From Marinifilum sp. N1E240 (GTDB taxonomy: Bacteria; Bacteroidota; Bacteroidia; Bacteroidales; Marinifilaceae): a DNA stretch of 64,000 nt. The stretch spans positions 213,088-277,087 of the forward strand of contig NZ_WHKF01000001.1 in the NCBI RefSeq assembly GCF_009295825.1, in the 5' to 3' direction. A program made the position numbers and the translations under genes. Shown here in pieces: positions 27,982 to 36,896 of the stretch (positions are counted from its first letter, which is position 1; the number at the start of each line of letters is the position of its first letter). The notes under the pieces were generated by a model that saw only the letters and a list, made by a program, of their open reading frames with translations, had not been told where the DNA came from and did no database searches.

Positions 27982-29314
27982 GCACTATAATCTTGCTCTC
28001 ACATTTCGATTGGCAATATTGGTTGGATCTTCTGTTTGGATTGGAATTTCCATTATTGATAAAGCCTATTATTCCTTGGCTTTTGCTTCTATATTCTTGT
28101 TGATATCCGTTTGGGTTTTAATTCGATTTTTGAATAAAACACACAAGCAGATGGATTTCTTTATCAAAGCAATTAAGAATGAGGATACCACTCTTAGATT
28201 TCCCAAAAAATCAGGTAATCTTATTATAAACGAGTTGCATCAAAGTTTAAACGAACTGAATTTTATTTTGCAGGAGGTTCAGGTAAAATCAAAAATAAAA
28301 GAAAAATACTTTGGCGAGATTTTACAGAACATTTCAACAGGAGTAGTTGTTTTGTCGGAGCAAACACATGTTACCGATGTAAATGCAGCCGCTCTGGAGT
28401 TGTTTGGATTGAAAACCTTCACTCACATTAGTCAGTTGAATCGGATTGATTCTAAGTTTGCCGGAGATCTTGCAGGCATTCAGAACAAGCAAAAAGTAGT
28501 TCTTGATTTAAATACAAGCAAAGAGCAAATTCAAATCAATACAGCTTGTTCTGAAATCAACCTCGAGAACGAAAAAGTAAAGTTGATTACTCTTCAGGAT
28601 ATTAGAGGGGAATTGGAACGAAAAGAGATTGATGCCTGGGTAAAATTGATTCGGGTTTTGAGTCATGAAATCATGAATTCACTTGCTCCTGTTACCTCTA
28701 TCGCACAATCCTTAAAGAAAATATGGGAAGAGCAAATAGAGAGTGAGGATTCCAATTTACCCGAAATAAAAGTTGCCAAAACCGTAAGTGGCTTGGGTGT
28801 GATTACTGAAATGAGTGAAGCATTGATCCGATTTGTTCAATCGTATAGAGTTTTGTCTAAAGCACCAAAACCGGTACTATCAAAAATTCCAACACAATCC
28901 TTTATCGATAGATTAAGTATCCTCTTATCTCCAATAAAAGAAGATTTTGAGGGAAGCTTGCGGGTAAATTTACCGGCTAAAAACTTTGAGTTTATTGCCG
29001 ATGAACAAATGATGATACAGGTAATTATTAATTTGGTAAACAACTCCCGAGAAGCATTTAACGGAGAGGCAGAAAGCTCAAAGATCGATATCAATCTAAT
29101 TAAAAAAGGACAGTTTACCGAGATTAGAGTTAGCGATAATGGACCGGGTATACCTGAGGAAATTAGCGATGAAATATTCATTCCATTCTTTACTACCAAG
29201 CAAAAAGGTTCGGGTATTGGTTTGAGTTATTCTCGTCAGATTATTAGAGCCCACGGTGGTAGTTTGTTCTGTAAATCTAAAGAAGGGGAGACGGTGTTTA
29301 CCATTAGGTGGTAA
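27971..29314 (+). CDS. Membrane sensor histidine kinase
   Basis: The 447-residue kinase has two TM helices near its N-terminus (about 12-50) separated by almost no periplasmic loop. That suggests sensing within the membrane or through a partner such as the neighbouring permeases. A HAMP-like linker and a PAS-like segment (about 115-205) follow. The phosphoacceptor His232 lies in VLSHEIMNSLAP. The ATPase domain has the N box NLVNNSREAF, G1 SDNGPGIP and G2 GSGIGLSYS. The 11-bp overlap with the response-regulator gene makes them a clear pair. Confidence 0.92.
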   Translation: MTYKHYNLALTFRLAILVGSSVWIGISIIDKAYYSLAFASIFLLISVWVLIRFLNKTHKQMDFFIKAIKNEDTTLRFPKKSGNLIINELHQSLNELNFILQEVQVKSKIKEKYFGEILQNISTGVVVLSEQTHVTDVNAAALELFGLKTFTHISQLNRIDSKFAGDLAGIQNKQKVVLDLNTSKEQIQINTACSEINLENEKVKLITLQDIRGELERKEIDAWVKLIRVLSHEIMNSLAPVTSIAQSLKKIWEEQIESEDSNLPEIKVAKTVSGLGVITEMSEALIRFVQSYRVLSKAPKPVLSKIPTQSFIDRLSILLSPIKEDFEGSLRVNLPAKNFEFIADEQMMIQVIINLVNNSREAFNGEAESSKIDINLIKKGQFTEIRVSDNGPGIPEEISDEIFIPFFTTKQKGSGIGLSYSRQIIRAHGGSLFCKSKEGETVFTIRW

Positions 29315-29423
29315 ATAAGTACTGTCGATTCACATAGCTAATTAATATGTTTTATTTATTTGATATTATTTTGTAGATTTAAAATTACTATCATAGACCT
29401 AATTATTTATATTATATCTTCCT

Positions 29424-29945
29424 ATGAAAATCATCCCTACGCTTATTATTTTACTATTAATACTCTCTTCATGCTCTTCAAACAGGTATTTATTGGATGG
29501 CGACAAAACTAATAGCAACTATCTCTCAGAATTTATAACAGAACTTTCTGAATTGGGAGAAATTTCAAAGCACCCAATGTTGGTGATTGATGGGGAACCG
29601 AAAAGGTGGGATGTGGAGTTGAAGTCAGAAAAGCTTTCCTTAAAAGGAGATCAAATTGCAAGTGTTGATAAAATGGATCAGGAAAAGGCTGAACAGATAT
29701 ATGGTGAACCTGCTAAAGATGGAGTTATTCTGGTTAAAACTAAGCAAAAGGTTTATGACGACAAATTGCCATTTGATAAGCATAAAGTCTTGTATTTTTT
29801 GGATAATAAAGTGATCTCTCTTCAGGAGTTAAAAGATATTGATCCTAATACCATAGGATCCATTACGGTTATTAAAGGTAAAGAAGATATGAAACCATAC
29901 ACAACAGAGAATTATGATGGTGTGGTGATTATTAATACCAAATAA
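29424..29945 (+). CDS. Lipoprotein with two TonB-plug-like motifs
   Basis: The 173-residue product has a lipobox (LILSSCSS, Cys17). Two stretches resemble the end of the TonB-dependent receptor plug: EQIYGEPAKDGVILVKTK at about 90-107, and the terminal ITVIKG...YDGVVIINTK. This motif is known in small Bacteroidota proteins and BlaR-like C-termini. No barrel follows, so it is not a receptor itself. It may interact with a TonB or receptor system (inference). It is a separate transcription unit downstream of the kinase gene. Confidence 0.6.
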   Translation: MKIIPTLIILLLILSSCSSNRYLLDGDKTNSNYLSEFITELSELGEISKHPMLVIDGEPKRWDVELKSEKLSLKGDQIASVDKMDQEKAEQIYGEPAKDGVILVKTKQKVYDDKLPFDKHKVLYFLDNKVISLQELKDIDPNTIGSITVIKGKEDMKPYTTENYDGVVIINTK

Positions 29946-29980
29946 ATTCAATTAGAATATATACTTAAAGATTCAAAAGA

Positions 29981-31738
29981 ATGAAACTGAAAATTCTTTG
30001 TTTGCTTTTTGCATTGAGCATTGGGTTGCATGTATCGGCAATTGAAAAAAAAGATAGTCTCTTTTTAAATTTATTGAAACCTGATAATATAAGCTTATAC
30101 GATAACTTCAATCATGGTAAATACGTCTATGAAGGATTAAATTTACTTATGCAGGATAGTCTGGAAGAGGGCATGTTTAAATTGGTTAAAGGGTTAAATT
30201 TAATTAATAGAAATAATAACATGGAAAGAACTCATGATTATCAATCTCAAGAATTCTTCCAATTAATGAAACTTGCAGTTGACGATAATGTCATTAGTGC
30301 CCAAAAAGAATTACTACTTGATTTTTTTGGGAAAAGTTTAAAGCAGGATATTAATGGTGTAGATAAGTTAATTACAAAAGAATGGGTAAAAAGTTTACAT
30401 CCAGAAACTAATCTACGTTTATTGGTATTTGTATCAAGTATTAGAAATAACCCAAAAGAAACAGATAAATATTTAAAGGAATTGCTTAAGAATTTTCCTG
30501 ATATTTTTACAGCTAACCTATTAAAAGCTGAGATGTTATACAATGCGGGAGATTGGCTTAAGAGTAAATATTATTTCACACGCGCGATAAAACTGAACTC
30601 CACTTCATCATTTGCTTATGTAAAAAGAGGACTTTGCAACAAGGAATTAGATTTATGTGATGAGGCAAAGAAGGATTTAAGATTTGCAATAAAGTTATCA
30701 CCTTCCTATATCAAAGCCTGGAACGAAATAGGACGAATTTACGATGATTCGAAGCAATATAAAAAGGCAGTTGCTTCATATAGAAAAACAATTGAAATCA
30801 ATCCTTTTTATGTTTGGGGGCATGCAAACCTAGGTCTGACCTATTCAAAAAGTGGAATAAAGGATAGTGCTCTCTATTACTATAATAATGCACTCGAACT
30901 CTATCCCAATAGTGATAATTATTATAATCGAAAAGGAGATGTTTATTATAAATTCAAAAACTATAACGAAGCCATATATAACTACAGCAAGGCAATTGAG
31001 TTGAATCCGAATAAGGATTATTATTGGGATGATAGAGGTGATGCTTATTTTAAAATTGATAGTTTCGAGTATGCAAAAAAAGATTTTGTAAAGGCGTATG
31101 AATTAGATTCTAATTATGAATATGCCATTAAAAGAGCAGGAGATTGTTGTTATGGTCAAGAGGATTGGTCCAAAGCGATTGAGTATTATACTAAGGCAAT
31201 TAAAATAGATCCTGAGTATGAATTAGCGATCAGAAGTAGGGCATATTGCTATTTGGAATTAAATGAACTGAAAAAATCAATTGATGATTTTAATTTGATT
31301 GTCACCCTTTACCCTAAAAATATCTACAACAGGTTAGCCAGAGCAGAGTATTTTATTGAAATAAAAGATTATAAAGCTGCCAAAATTGATCTATTGGCAG
31401 CCAAAAAAATTGATCCGAAAAATAGTAGTGCTATAGGTAATTTAGGTTGGACCTATTACTGCTTAAATCAGTTTGAAGACTGTATAGAATTATCGGCAAT
31501 AGCTATTTCAATGGATGAGAATGCCTATTACGCTAAGTTCAATCAAGCCTTGGCAACTCTTCGCTTGGGTAAAACTAATGAAGCATATGAATTATACTTG
31601 AGATATTATGATGAGGCAAGCAAAAAGAAGGTTGACATTGATGGAGCAATTCAGGATTTGAATGATTTGATAGATAAAAATATTCTTGTCTCTGAAAGCA
31701 GATATATTCTTCAGGAAATCCTAAAAGCGAAACTTTAA
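29981..31738 (+). CDS. Exported TPR-repeat protein
   Basis: The 585-residue protein has a signal peptide (MKLKILCLLFALSIGLHVSA). Tandem tetratricopeptide repeats occupy about residues 170-560; recognisable helix pairs include AYVKRGLCNKELDLCDEA, YNRKGDVYYKFKNYNEA and AIRSRAYCYLELNELKKS. It probably acts as a periplasmic or envelope protein-protein scaffold. It lies 35 bp after the plug-like lipoprotein gene and 12 bp before the next gene, so the three may be co-transcribed. No catalytic domain is visible. Confidence 0.8.
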   Translation: MKLKILCLLFALSIGLHVSAIEKKDSLFLNLLKPDNISLYDNFNHGKYVYEGLNLLMQDSLEEGMFKLVKGLNLINRNNNMERTHDYQSQEFFQLMKLAVDDNVISAQKELLLDFFGKSLKQDINGVDKLITKEWVKSLHPETNLRLLVFVSSIRNNPKETDKYLKELLKNFPDIFTANLLKAEMLYNAGDWLKSKYYFTRAIKLNSTSSFAYVKRGLCNKELDLCDEAKKDLRFAIKLSPSYIKAWNEIGRIYDDSKQYKKAVASYRKTIEINPFYVWGHANLGLTYSKSGIKDSALYYYNNALELYPNSDNYYNRKGDVYYKFKNYNEAIYNYSKAIELNPNKDYYWDDRGDAYFKIDSFEYAKKDFVKAYELDSNYEYAIKRAGDCCYGQEDWSKAIEYYTKAIKIDPEYELAIRSRAYCYLELNELKKSIDDFNLIVTLYPKNIYNRLARAEYFIEIKDYKAAKIDLLAAKKIDPKNSSAIGNLGWTYYCLNQFEDCIELSAIAISMDENAYYAKFNQALATLRLGKTNEAYELYLRYYDEASKKKVDIDGAIQDLNDLIDKNILVSESRYILQEILKAKL

Positions 31739-31750
31739 AAATTTTCTAAT

Positions 31751-32023
31751 ATGTCATACGCAGGTCATGTGTTGCAAATGATTCAGAGAATGCGAGCAAA
31801 TAGAGAGCAGCTTCATTCTCATAAGAAAAGTTACTCGGATAAATTTGATACCAATGGCAAGCATCGAACTATGGTGGAATACAAAAAACTGCCTCCAGAT
31901 GAATTGTTAAAAGTTAAAAGCAAAATTCGCAAAAGAGCCAGTAGGGATAAGCTACGTTACTACATTACAACAATTATTGTTTTTACTTTGGCAATGGTTG
32001 GATTGTTTTTTCTTTTAATCTAG
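31751..32023 (+). CDS. Small single-pass membrane protein, unknown function
   Basis: The 90-residue protein has a basic N-terminal two thirds (HKKSYSDKF, KIRKRASRDK) and one C-terminal TM helix (YYITTIIVFTLAMVGLFFLLI). It has the character of a conserved small Bacteroidota membrane protein, but I cannot name a family. It lies 12 bp after the TPR gene. Confidence 0.6.
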   Translation: MSYAGHVLQMIQRMRANREQLHSHKKSYSDKFDTNGKHRTMVEYKKLPPDELLKVKSKIRKRASRDKLRYYITTIIVFTLAMVGLFFLLI

Positions 32024-32038
32024 TGAATAAAAATACAG

Positions 32039-32401
32039 ATGATGAATCCAAAACAAATTGTAGAAAAATGGGTTGAAGTGTTCAACCGGGGAGATGCAGA
32101 TCGAATTGCTGAATTTTATCACGATGATGCAATTAACCATCAGGTAGCCAACAAAGAGATTGAAGGAAAAGAGGCGATTCATAAAATGTTTGAAGAAGAA
32201 TTTGCTCTTGCTGATATGACCTGTATTGTTGAAAATATATTTGAGGATGGTGAGTGGGCAATATTGGAGTGGAAGGATCCTTTGGGTTTGCGAGGATGTG
32301 GATTTTTCCACATTACAAATGGGAAAATTAAATTGCAACGAGGCTATTGGGATAAGCTCTCCTTTCTTAGAATGCACAATTTAGCTATACCTAAAAAATA
32401 A
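32039..32401 (+). CDS. SnoaL-like/NTF2-fold protein
   Basis: The 120-residue cytosolic protein has the SnoaL-like pattern: an N-terminal helix with WVEVFNRGDADRIAEFYHDDA, then GKEAIHKMFEEEF and a strand-rich end (GFFHITNGKIKLQRGYWDK). These folds bind or isomerise small hydrophobic molecules; no specific substrate can be assigned. The gene starts 15 bp after the small membrane protein gene. Confidence 0.72.
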   Translation: MMNPKQIVEKWVEVFNRGDADRIAEFYHDDAINHQVANKEIEGKEAIHKMFEEEFALADMTCIVENIFEDGEWAILEWKDPLGLRGCGFFHITNGKIKLQRGYWDKLSFLRMHNLAIPKK

Positions 32402-32576
32402 AGTGGAATTAATTGCTCAGAAAAAAGATTGCATGTAGTTTTATAGCAGGAGTAATTATCTAAATAAATCATATCAAATGTAACGTCCAGGATTAAATAG
32501 TTAATGAGCCCAATGTGGGTATTATTATTTAACTCATGGGAAGTTCCTTCTGGTAAAAAAAATAAATTTTAAACAG

Positions 32577-33491
32577 ATGAAAAGAATAGTACTAGCTATA
32601 TTAATTCTAAGTACAAGTTTGTGTGTGCAAGCTAAAAAATACAAACTGGCATTAAATCTTGAACAAGGGAAAGAATACCATCAAAGTTCTGTTGCAGACA
32701 TGACCATTAGTCAGAACTTTAACGGAATGGATATGGATGTTGAAATGACCGTAAAAGGCAATTTGTCTTTTAAAGTGATAGAACTGAAAGATGACCATTA
32801 CAATATGGATGTTTTCTATGAAAATATTGCCATGGAGATGGAAACGCCTCAAGGAAAAACGGCCTTTAGTTCGGAAAATGCCAAGCCCGAAGATATGATG
32901 TCTACCATGCTGTCGAAACTTACAGATAAGCCATTTCAGGTGAAAATGACCAAAAGTGGGAAGGTAATTGAGATTAATAATATGGACAATTTGTTTATAG
33001 GCATGTTTGATGGAATGGAGCTAAACGTGCAACAAAAAAACCAATTGATAGCTCAATTGAAACAATCTTATGGTGAGAAAGCCTTCCGCGGAAGTTTTGA
33101 ACAAGTAACAGCCATTTATCCTGAGGAGGAAGTTGCCATTGGTGACAAGTGGAATACCGAAACAAATCTGGAGGCAGGCATGTCGGTAAAATTAAAAACC
33201 GATTTTACCTTTAAAGCTGAAAATGATACGCATTACCTAATTCAGGGAACAGGAACATTAATCAACAATGAAAATTCTCCTTACGTTAAGAATAATGGTA
33301 TGGATATAAAAATTGATTTGAATGGTAGCCTGATTTCCGAAATTAAGGTGGATAAAGAAAGTGGTTGGATTATTGAAGCAACCATTACACAGGATTTAAA
33401 TGGAAACACACACATGAAAGGAAATCCTCAAATGCCCGAAGGTATGAGTATACCGATGAGCATAAAATCGAAATCTGTAATTACCAATTAG
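32577..33491 (+). CDS. Exported DUF6263-like protein
   Basis: The 304-residue protein has a signal peptide (MKRIVLAILILSTSLCVQA) and a beta-rich mature part with the repeated pattern of DUF6263-type proteins (LNLEQGKEYHQSS, PFQVKMTKSGKVIEI, GDKWNTE). Its function is not known. The 175-bp upstream gap probably contains its promoter; a strong terminator follows at 33513. Confidence 0.6.
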   Translation: MKRIVLAILILSTSLCVQAKKYKLALNLEQGKEYHQSSVADMTISQNFNGMDMDVEMTVKGNLSFKVIELKDDHYNMDVFYENIAMEMETPQGKTAFSSENAKPEDMMSTMLSKLTDKPFQVKMTKSGKVIEINNMDNLFIGMFDGMELNVQQKNQLIAQLKQSYGEKAFRGSFEQVTAIYPEEEVAIGDKWNTETNLEAGMSVKLKTDFTFKAENDTHYLIQGTGTLINNENSPYVKNNGMDIKIDLNGSLISEIKVDKESGWIIEATITQDLNGNTHMKGNPQMPEGMSIPMSIKSKSVITN

Positions 33492-33512
33492 ACTAGTACA
33501 ATAAAAACATGT

Positions 33513-33548
33513 AAAGCTGCAATCCTGATTTGGGTTGCAGCTTTTTTT
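33513..33548 (+). terminator. Rho-independent terminator
   Basis: AAAGCTGCAA (33513-33522) pairs with TTGCAGCTTT (33535-33544), followed by a T tract, 21 bp after the DUF6263-like gene. Confidence 0.88.
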
Positions 33549-33669
33549 ATGAAATCAATTTTAATAGTTATTACTCATTAATCTTGGTTTATTTGATGTA
33601 GCTGGTGCTTAGGTTTACTTGGTTTCTAATTTTTCACATTAACTCAAATGAGTTTATTTGCCAATTCAT

Positions 33670-33697
33670 TTTGCTTACAATATATTTTGTAGTTTTG
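33670..33697 (+). promoter_or_regulatory. Candidate TTTG/TAnnTTTG promoter
   Basis: TTTG at 33670-33673 and TAGTTTTG at 33690-33697 match the Bacteroidota -33/-7 boxes with a 16-bp spacer, slightly short. The boxes precede the signal-peptide start at 33730. Confidence 0.5.
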
Positions 33698-33729
33698 TCG
33701 CCACCTTTAACTTAATAACAAATAATTCT

Positions 33730-34923
33730 ATGAAAAAAATTACTGGAATCCTTTCATTGGCATTCATACTGTTAGGTCTAACACTAAGAGCCCAAAATGA
33801 TTTTAGGACTGGTTATATTGTGATATCTGAGAAAGACACAATACGAGGGGAAATAAATTGTAGTGGTAAATTGAAAAGCTATAAACTATGCAAGTTTAAA
33901 ACTAATGGAGAAATTAGAAAATATACTCCTGAAGAATTGATAGCTTATTCAATTATCGATGATAAATCTTTTGTTTCTGGTATTGTTCCTAACTCTTTTG
34001 TTGAGATTCTGGTTAAAGGGAACCTTAGTCTATACAAGCATGATAAAGATTTTTATGTGAAAACAAATGTTGGTAAAATCCATAAATTGTCGGAAGGAGT
34101 AAAGAAGAATGATTATGTTGAGGAGAGTAAGATAGACAAGGTTCGATGGAAAGGAACTCTTTCATATATTTTATCGGATTGTAAGGCAAGTACAATGAAA
34201 CCAAAACAATATAGGTTAAGCGAAAAATGCCTGGTTGAATTGATTTCAGATTATAATATATGTAAAGGAGATAATTTTACAGTAACAAAAGAGAAAAAAC
34301 AATGGAATAAGATCACTTTGGGAATAATAGGTGGTTTACAATTCGAAAAGTTAAAATCAGATGTGTTTGATGAAGATGCAATATCCTTTTTTGATTCAAA
34401 ATATACATATACGACTCCATTTATTGGTGTGATGATGAATGTTGTTTCTCCACGGATATCAGATAAATTAAGTTTTCAAACTGAATTTCAATTCAGTCAA
34501 TATAGTTTTTCAGGAGTAAACTTTGAATATAGCGAGGCTACTCCGATTTATTACAAGCACGCTTTGAAATTGGAATATAATAAAGTATCCATTCCAATAT
34601 CATTACGATACAATTTAAGAGCAAAAAAATGGACATGGTATGGACAATTGGGCTTGTGTGTCGAATATAATTTTAATGCCAAATTTTCAAATACTACTCA
34701 CATAATAAATGATACGGGTTCATATCCTATCTATAATGTGAATTTAGGAGTTAATAAAAATCAAGCAAGTGTATGGGGCGGTCTGGGAACTTATAAATCA
34801 TTTAAAAAAATGAATATAGGACTTAGTTGTCGTTATTATAAGCTTTCCGGAGTTTCTTCTGTTAGTGGAATAGAACTGGCTAATAGTCGTATGTCTGTAG
34901 GTTTAATAATCTCAAGAAACTAA
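33730..34923 (+). CDS. Outer-membrane beta-barrel-like protein
   Basis: The ATG at 33730 is preferred over the in-frame one at 33658, because it begins a standard signal peptide (MKKITGILSLAFILLGLTLRA) and lies downstream of the promoter boxes. That gives 397 residues. The first half is a soluble region (FRTGYIVISEKDTIRGEI, seen in many Bacteroidota envelope proteins). The second half (about 190-397) has alternating strands typical of an OMP beta-barrel and ends in SVGLIISRN. Its role is unknown. Confidence 0.65.
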   Translation: MKKITGILSLAFILLGLTLRAQNDFRTGYIVISEKDTIRGEINCSGKLKSYKLCKFKTNGEIRKYTPEELIAYSIIDDKSFVSGIVPNSFVEILVKGNLSLYKHDKDFYVKTNVGKIHKLSEGVKKNDYVEESKIDKVRWKGTLSYILSDCKASTMKPKQYRLSEKCLVELISDYNICKGDNFTVTKEKKQWNKITLGIIGGLQFEKLKSDVFDEDAISFFDSKYTYTTPFIGVMMNVVSPRISDKLSFQTEFQFSQYSFSGVNFEYSEATPIYYKHALKLEYNKVSIPISLRYNLRAKKWTWYGQLGLCVEYNFNAKFSNTTHIINDTGSYPIYNVNLGVNKNQASVWGGLGTYKSFKKMNIGLSCRYYKLSGVSSVSGIELANSRMSVGLIISRN

Positions 34924-34934
34924 ATCATTTGATT

Positions 34935-34972
34935 GACCTGTTAGGATACCATTCTCTTCCAGGTCTTTTTTT
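34935..34972 (+). terminator. Rho-independent terminator
   Basis: GACCTG (34935-34940) pairs with CAGGTC (34960-34965), followed by seven T residues, just after the beta-barrel gene. Confidence 0.75.
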
Positions 34973-35106
34973 ATGATTTCCATTCATTTTAACAACTCAA
35001 TATTTAAATTGTAATATTCTTCTCTACATAAAAATGGAGTTTTGTAGAAGATGATAGCTTGTAGCAAAGAACAAAAGGATAATTGATGTGTTGAATTTAT
35101 TCTTTG

Positions 35107-35134
35107 CCTCGGGTTTCAACCCGAGGTTTTTTTT
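35107..35134. repeat. CCTCGGG-family REP palindrome, solo copy 2
   Basis: CCTCGGGTTTCAACCCGAGG (35107-35126) is identical to the copy at 8836 and is followed by eight T residues, so it could also terminate transcription. The rest of the 368-bp gap 34924-35291 holds only the terminator above and a short GCCTGATCAGGC palindrome. Confidence 0.8.
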
Positions 35135-35291
35135 GGAATTCATCCAAAGCCTGATCAGGCATTCTAAATAGCCTCCCAAGCTTAAAGTTTCCTTCAAATG
35201 ATATCAATACAATGCCCTACATTTTCTAACTTGTTAATGCACACCTAAACATTAATGTGAAAGTAGTTGTTGAATGTAAAGAAGGACAGAC

Positions 35292-35924
35292 ATGAGAAAA
35301 GTTGATTTGAAGAAAAAGTACGAGCAATTCTATTCCGAAAAAAAAGGAAACATCTCCATTCTTGAAGTTCCATCTTTCAACTACCTGATTTGTGACGGAG
35401 AGGGCAATCCGAATACTTCGACCGATTATAAAAATGCCATTGAAGCCATCTTCTCATTGTCTTATAAACTAAAATTCAACATTAAAAAAGGCAGAGAGAT
35501 CGACTATGGAGTAATGCCCCTGGAAGCCCTTTGGTGGATGGATAACATGAAAGAATTTACCTATGAAAACATAGACAAGTGGAGGTGGTGTGCCATGATT
35601 ATGCAACCCAATTTCATTACCAAAGAACTGGTGAGGGAAGCCATGGAAGAATTGAGTCAACAAAAGGAATTGCTGTCCCTTCCCAAATTGGAACTGATAG
35701 AATATACCGATGGACTGAGCGCACAAATCATGCACCTAGGACCCCATGCCGACGAAGCACCCACCATTGAAAAATTACACGCCTACATTCACGAACAAGG
35801 CTACGAATTGCGAGGAAAACATCGCGAAATCTACCTAAACGATCCCCAACGAACCGCCCCCGAAAACCTAAAAACCATCATCCGCCAGCCCATTGCAAAA
35901 CCGTACGGTCATGCCATGGCATGA
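35292..35924 (+). CDS. GyrI-like small-molecule-binding domain protein
   Basis: The 210-residue cytosolic protein resembles the GyrI-like (SbmC-type) ligand-binding family, with YLICDGEGNP, EALWW and AQIMHLGPHADE. The usual end of such proteins is near LKTIIRQPIAK. Here six more residues (YGHAMA) and the stop codon TGA at 35922-35924 are supplied by a REP palindrome at 35903-35926. The native stop codon therefore appears to have been replaced by the inserted or recombined REP. Confidence 0.75.
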   Translation: MRKVDLKKKYEQFYSEKKGNISILEVPSFNYLICDGEGNPNTSTDYKNAIEAIFSLSYKLKFNIKKGREIDYGVMPLEALWWMDNMKEFTYENIDKWRWCAMIMQPNFITKELVREAMEELSQQKELLSLPKLELIEYTDGLSAQIMHLGPHADEAPTIEKLHAYIHEQGYELRGKHREIYLNDPQRTAPENLKTIIRQPIAKPYGHAMA

Positions 35925-35926
35925 CC
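35903..35926. repeat. GTACGG-family REP copy, contains a stop codon
   Basis: The copy is GTAC followed by GGTCATGCCATGGCATGACC. The 20-base palindrome spans the last codons and the TGA of the GyrI-like gene. Confidence 0.88.
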
Positions 35927-35950
35927 CCACCGCAATACGCCATCCCATTC

Positions 35951-35995
35951 GTACGATCACGCCATCCATTCGTACGGTCACGCCATGGCGTGACC
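35951..35995. repeat. GTACGG-family REP, half copy plus full copy
   Basis: A half unit (GTACGATCACGCC, 35951-35963) is followed by a full unit at 35972-35995 with core GGTCACGCCATGGCGTGACC. A degraded copy (ATATGCCATTGCATGAT) lies at 36055-36071, just upstream of the RAYT gene. Confidence 0.85.
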
Positions 35996-36104
35996 CCACA
36001 ATAAAATTGTATTGATAAATAAATTATTGTAATTTCCTGATACATATCCTAGGGATATGCCATTGCATGATCATCAATTATTATTTCAATTCAATATCCT
36101 ACAA

Positions 36105-36635
36105 ATGAAATCCCGCAAAATCATCAGAAAACAAGATGCTGATTACAGCGCTGAAGGCTGGTATTTCATAACCATTTGTACAAAAGAAATGGAATGCTTT
36201 TTTGGCGAGATTGATAAGGGAGTATTTCATGCAAATGAAATCGGGAAACAAGCAAGCACGTTTTGGAAGGAGATCCCCAAACATTTTCCAATGGTGGAAT
36301 TGGGCGAATTTATAATCATGCCCAATCACATTCATGGCATCATCGGAATTGTGCGGCCATCCGTACGGACATGCCATGGCATGTCCTCACGTTCCCCACA
36401 TAAAAATCAATTCAGCAAACCCATACCCGGATCCATTTCCACCATTATAGGGCAATTTAAATCCACATTAACCCGATGGTGCAGGACAAATGAATTTTAT
36501 CATTTCGCCTGGCAATCCAGATTTTACGATCACATCATCCGAAACGATGCATCTTTCGATCGCATTACAGAATACATCAAAAATAATCCTGCCAATTGGA
36601 ATCCGCACGGTCAGTACGGTCACGACATGTCGTGA
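36105..36635 (+). CDS. REP-associated tyrosine transposase (RAYT, Y1/HUH family)
   Basis: The start at 36105 (MKSRKIIRKQD) is preferred, because the earlier in-frame ATG at 36057 lies inside a degraded REP. The 176-residue protein has the RAYT hallmarks: GWYFITICTK, the HUH motif in IMPNHIHGII, and the catalytic Tyr in RFYDHIIRN, followed by ITEYIKNNPANW. A complete REP (36363-36386) lies in frame inside the coding sequence, adding VRTCHGMS-type residues in a region that is variable in this family. The stop codon at 36633-36635 lies in another REP. The gene looks functional and probably mobilises the surrounding REPs. Confidence 0.85.
   Translation: MKSRKIIRKQDADYSAEGWYFITICTKEMECFFGEIDKGVFHANEIGKQASTFWKEIPKHFPMVELGEFIIMPNHIHGIIGIVRPSVRTCHGMSSRSPHKNQFSKPIPGSISTIIGQFKSTLTRWCRTNEFYHFAWQSRFYDHIIRNDASFDRITEYIKNNPANWNPHGQYGHDMS
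36363..36386. repeat. GTACGG-family REP inside the RAYT coding sequence
   Basis: GTAC plus GGACATGCCATGGCATGTCC. It is 24 bp long, so it keeps the reading frame. Confidence 0.88.
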
Positions 36636-36644
36636 CCTTTTTTT
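36614..36644. repeat. GTACGG-family REP at the RAYT stop codon
   Basis: GTAC plus GGTCACGACATGTCGTGACC (36614-36637) contains the RAYT TGA (36633-36635) and is followed by a run of seven T residues. It therefore doubles as a rho-independent terminator. Confidence 0.85.
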
Positions 36645-36668
36645 GAAATAATGCAAATTGGATCTGAT

Positions 36669-36896
36669 TCGTACGACCACGCCATGAATTATCGTACGGA
36701 CATGCCATGGCATTCGTACGGATATGCCATGGCATGTCCCTACAAGAATCCCCCAAAAATAATTCTGGAGGATTTCACATTTATTAATCAATCGTACGGA
36801 CATGCCATGAATTATCGTACGGTCACGCCATGCCATTCGTACGGACATGCCATTCGTACGGACATGCCATTCGTACGGTCACGACATGTCGTGACC
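36669..36896. repeat. Dense REP array (full and half units)
   Basis: At least eight GTACG(G/A)-led units occur between 36669 and 36896. Some are full palindromes (about 36714-36741 and 36873-36896); others are truncated after GCCAT and fused head to tail, with spacers CATTC or GAATTATC. The last full unit ends one base before the stop codon of the minus-strand gene at 36897. The small open frames that cross the array are by-products of the repeat. Confidence 0.85.

Noticed and set aside
36057-36104. Upstream ATG of the RAYT gene
   Set aside because: It lies in a degraded REP, and homologous RAYTs start near MKSRKIIRK-like sequence.
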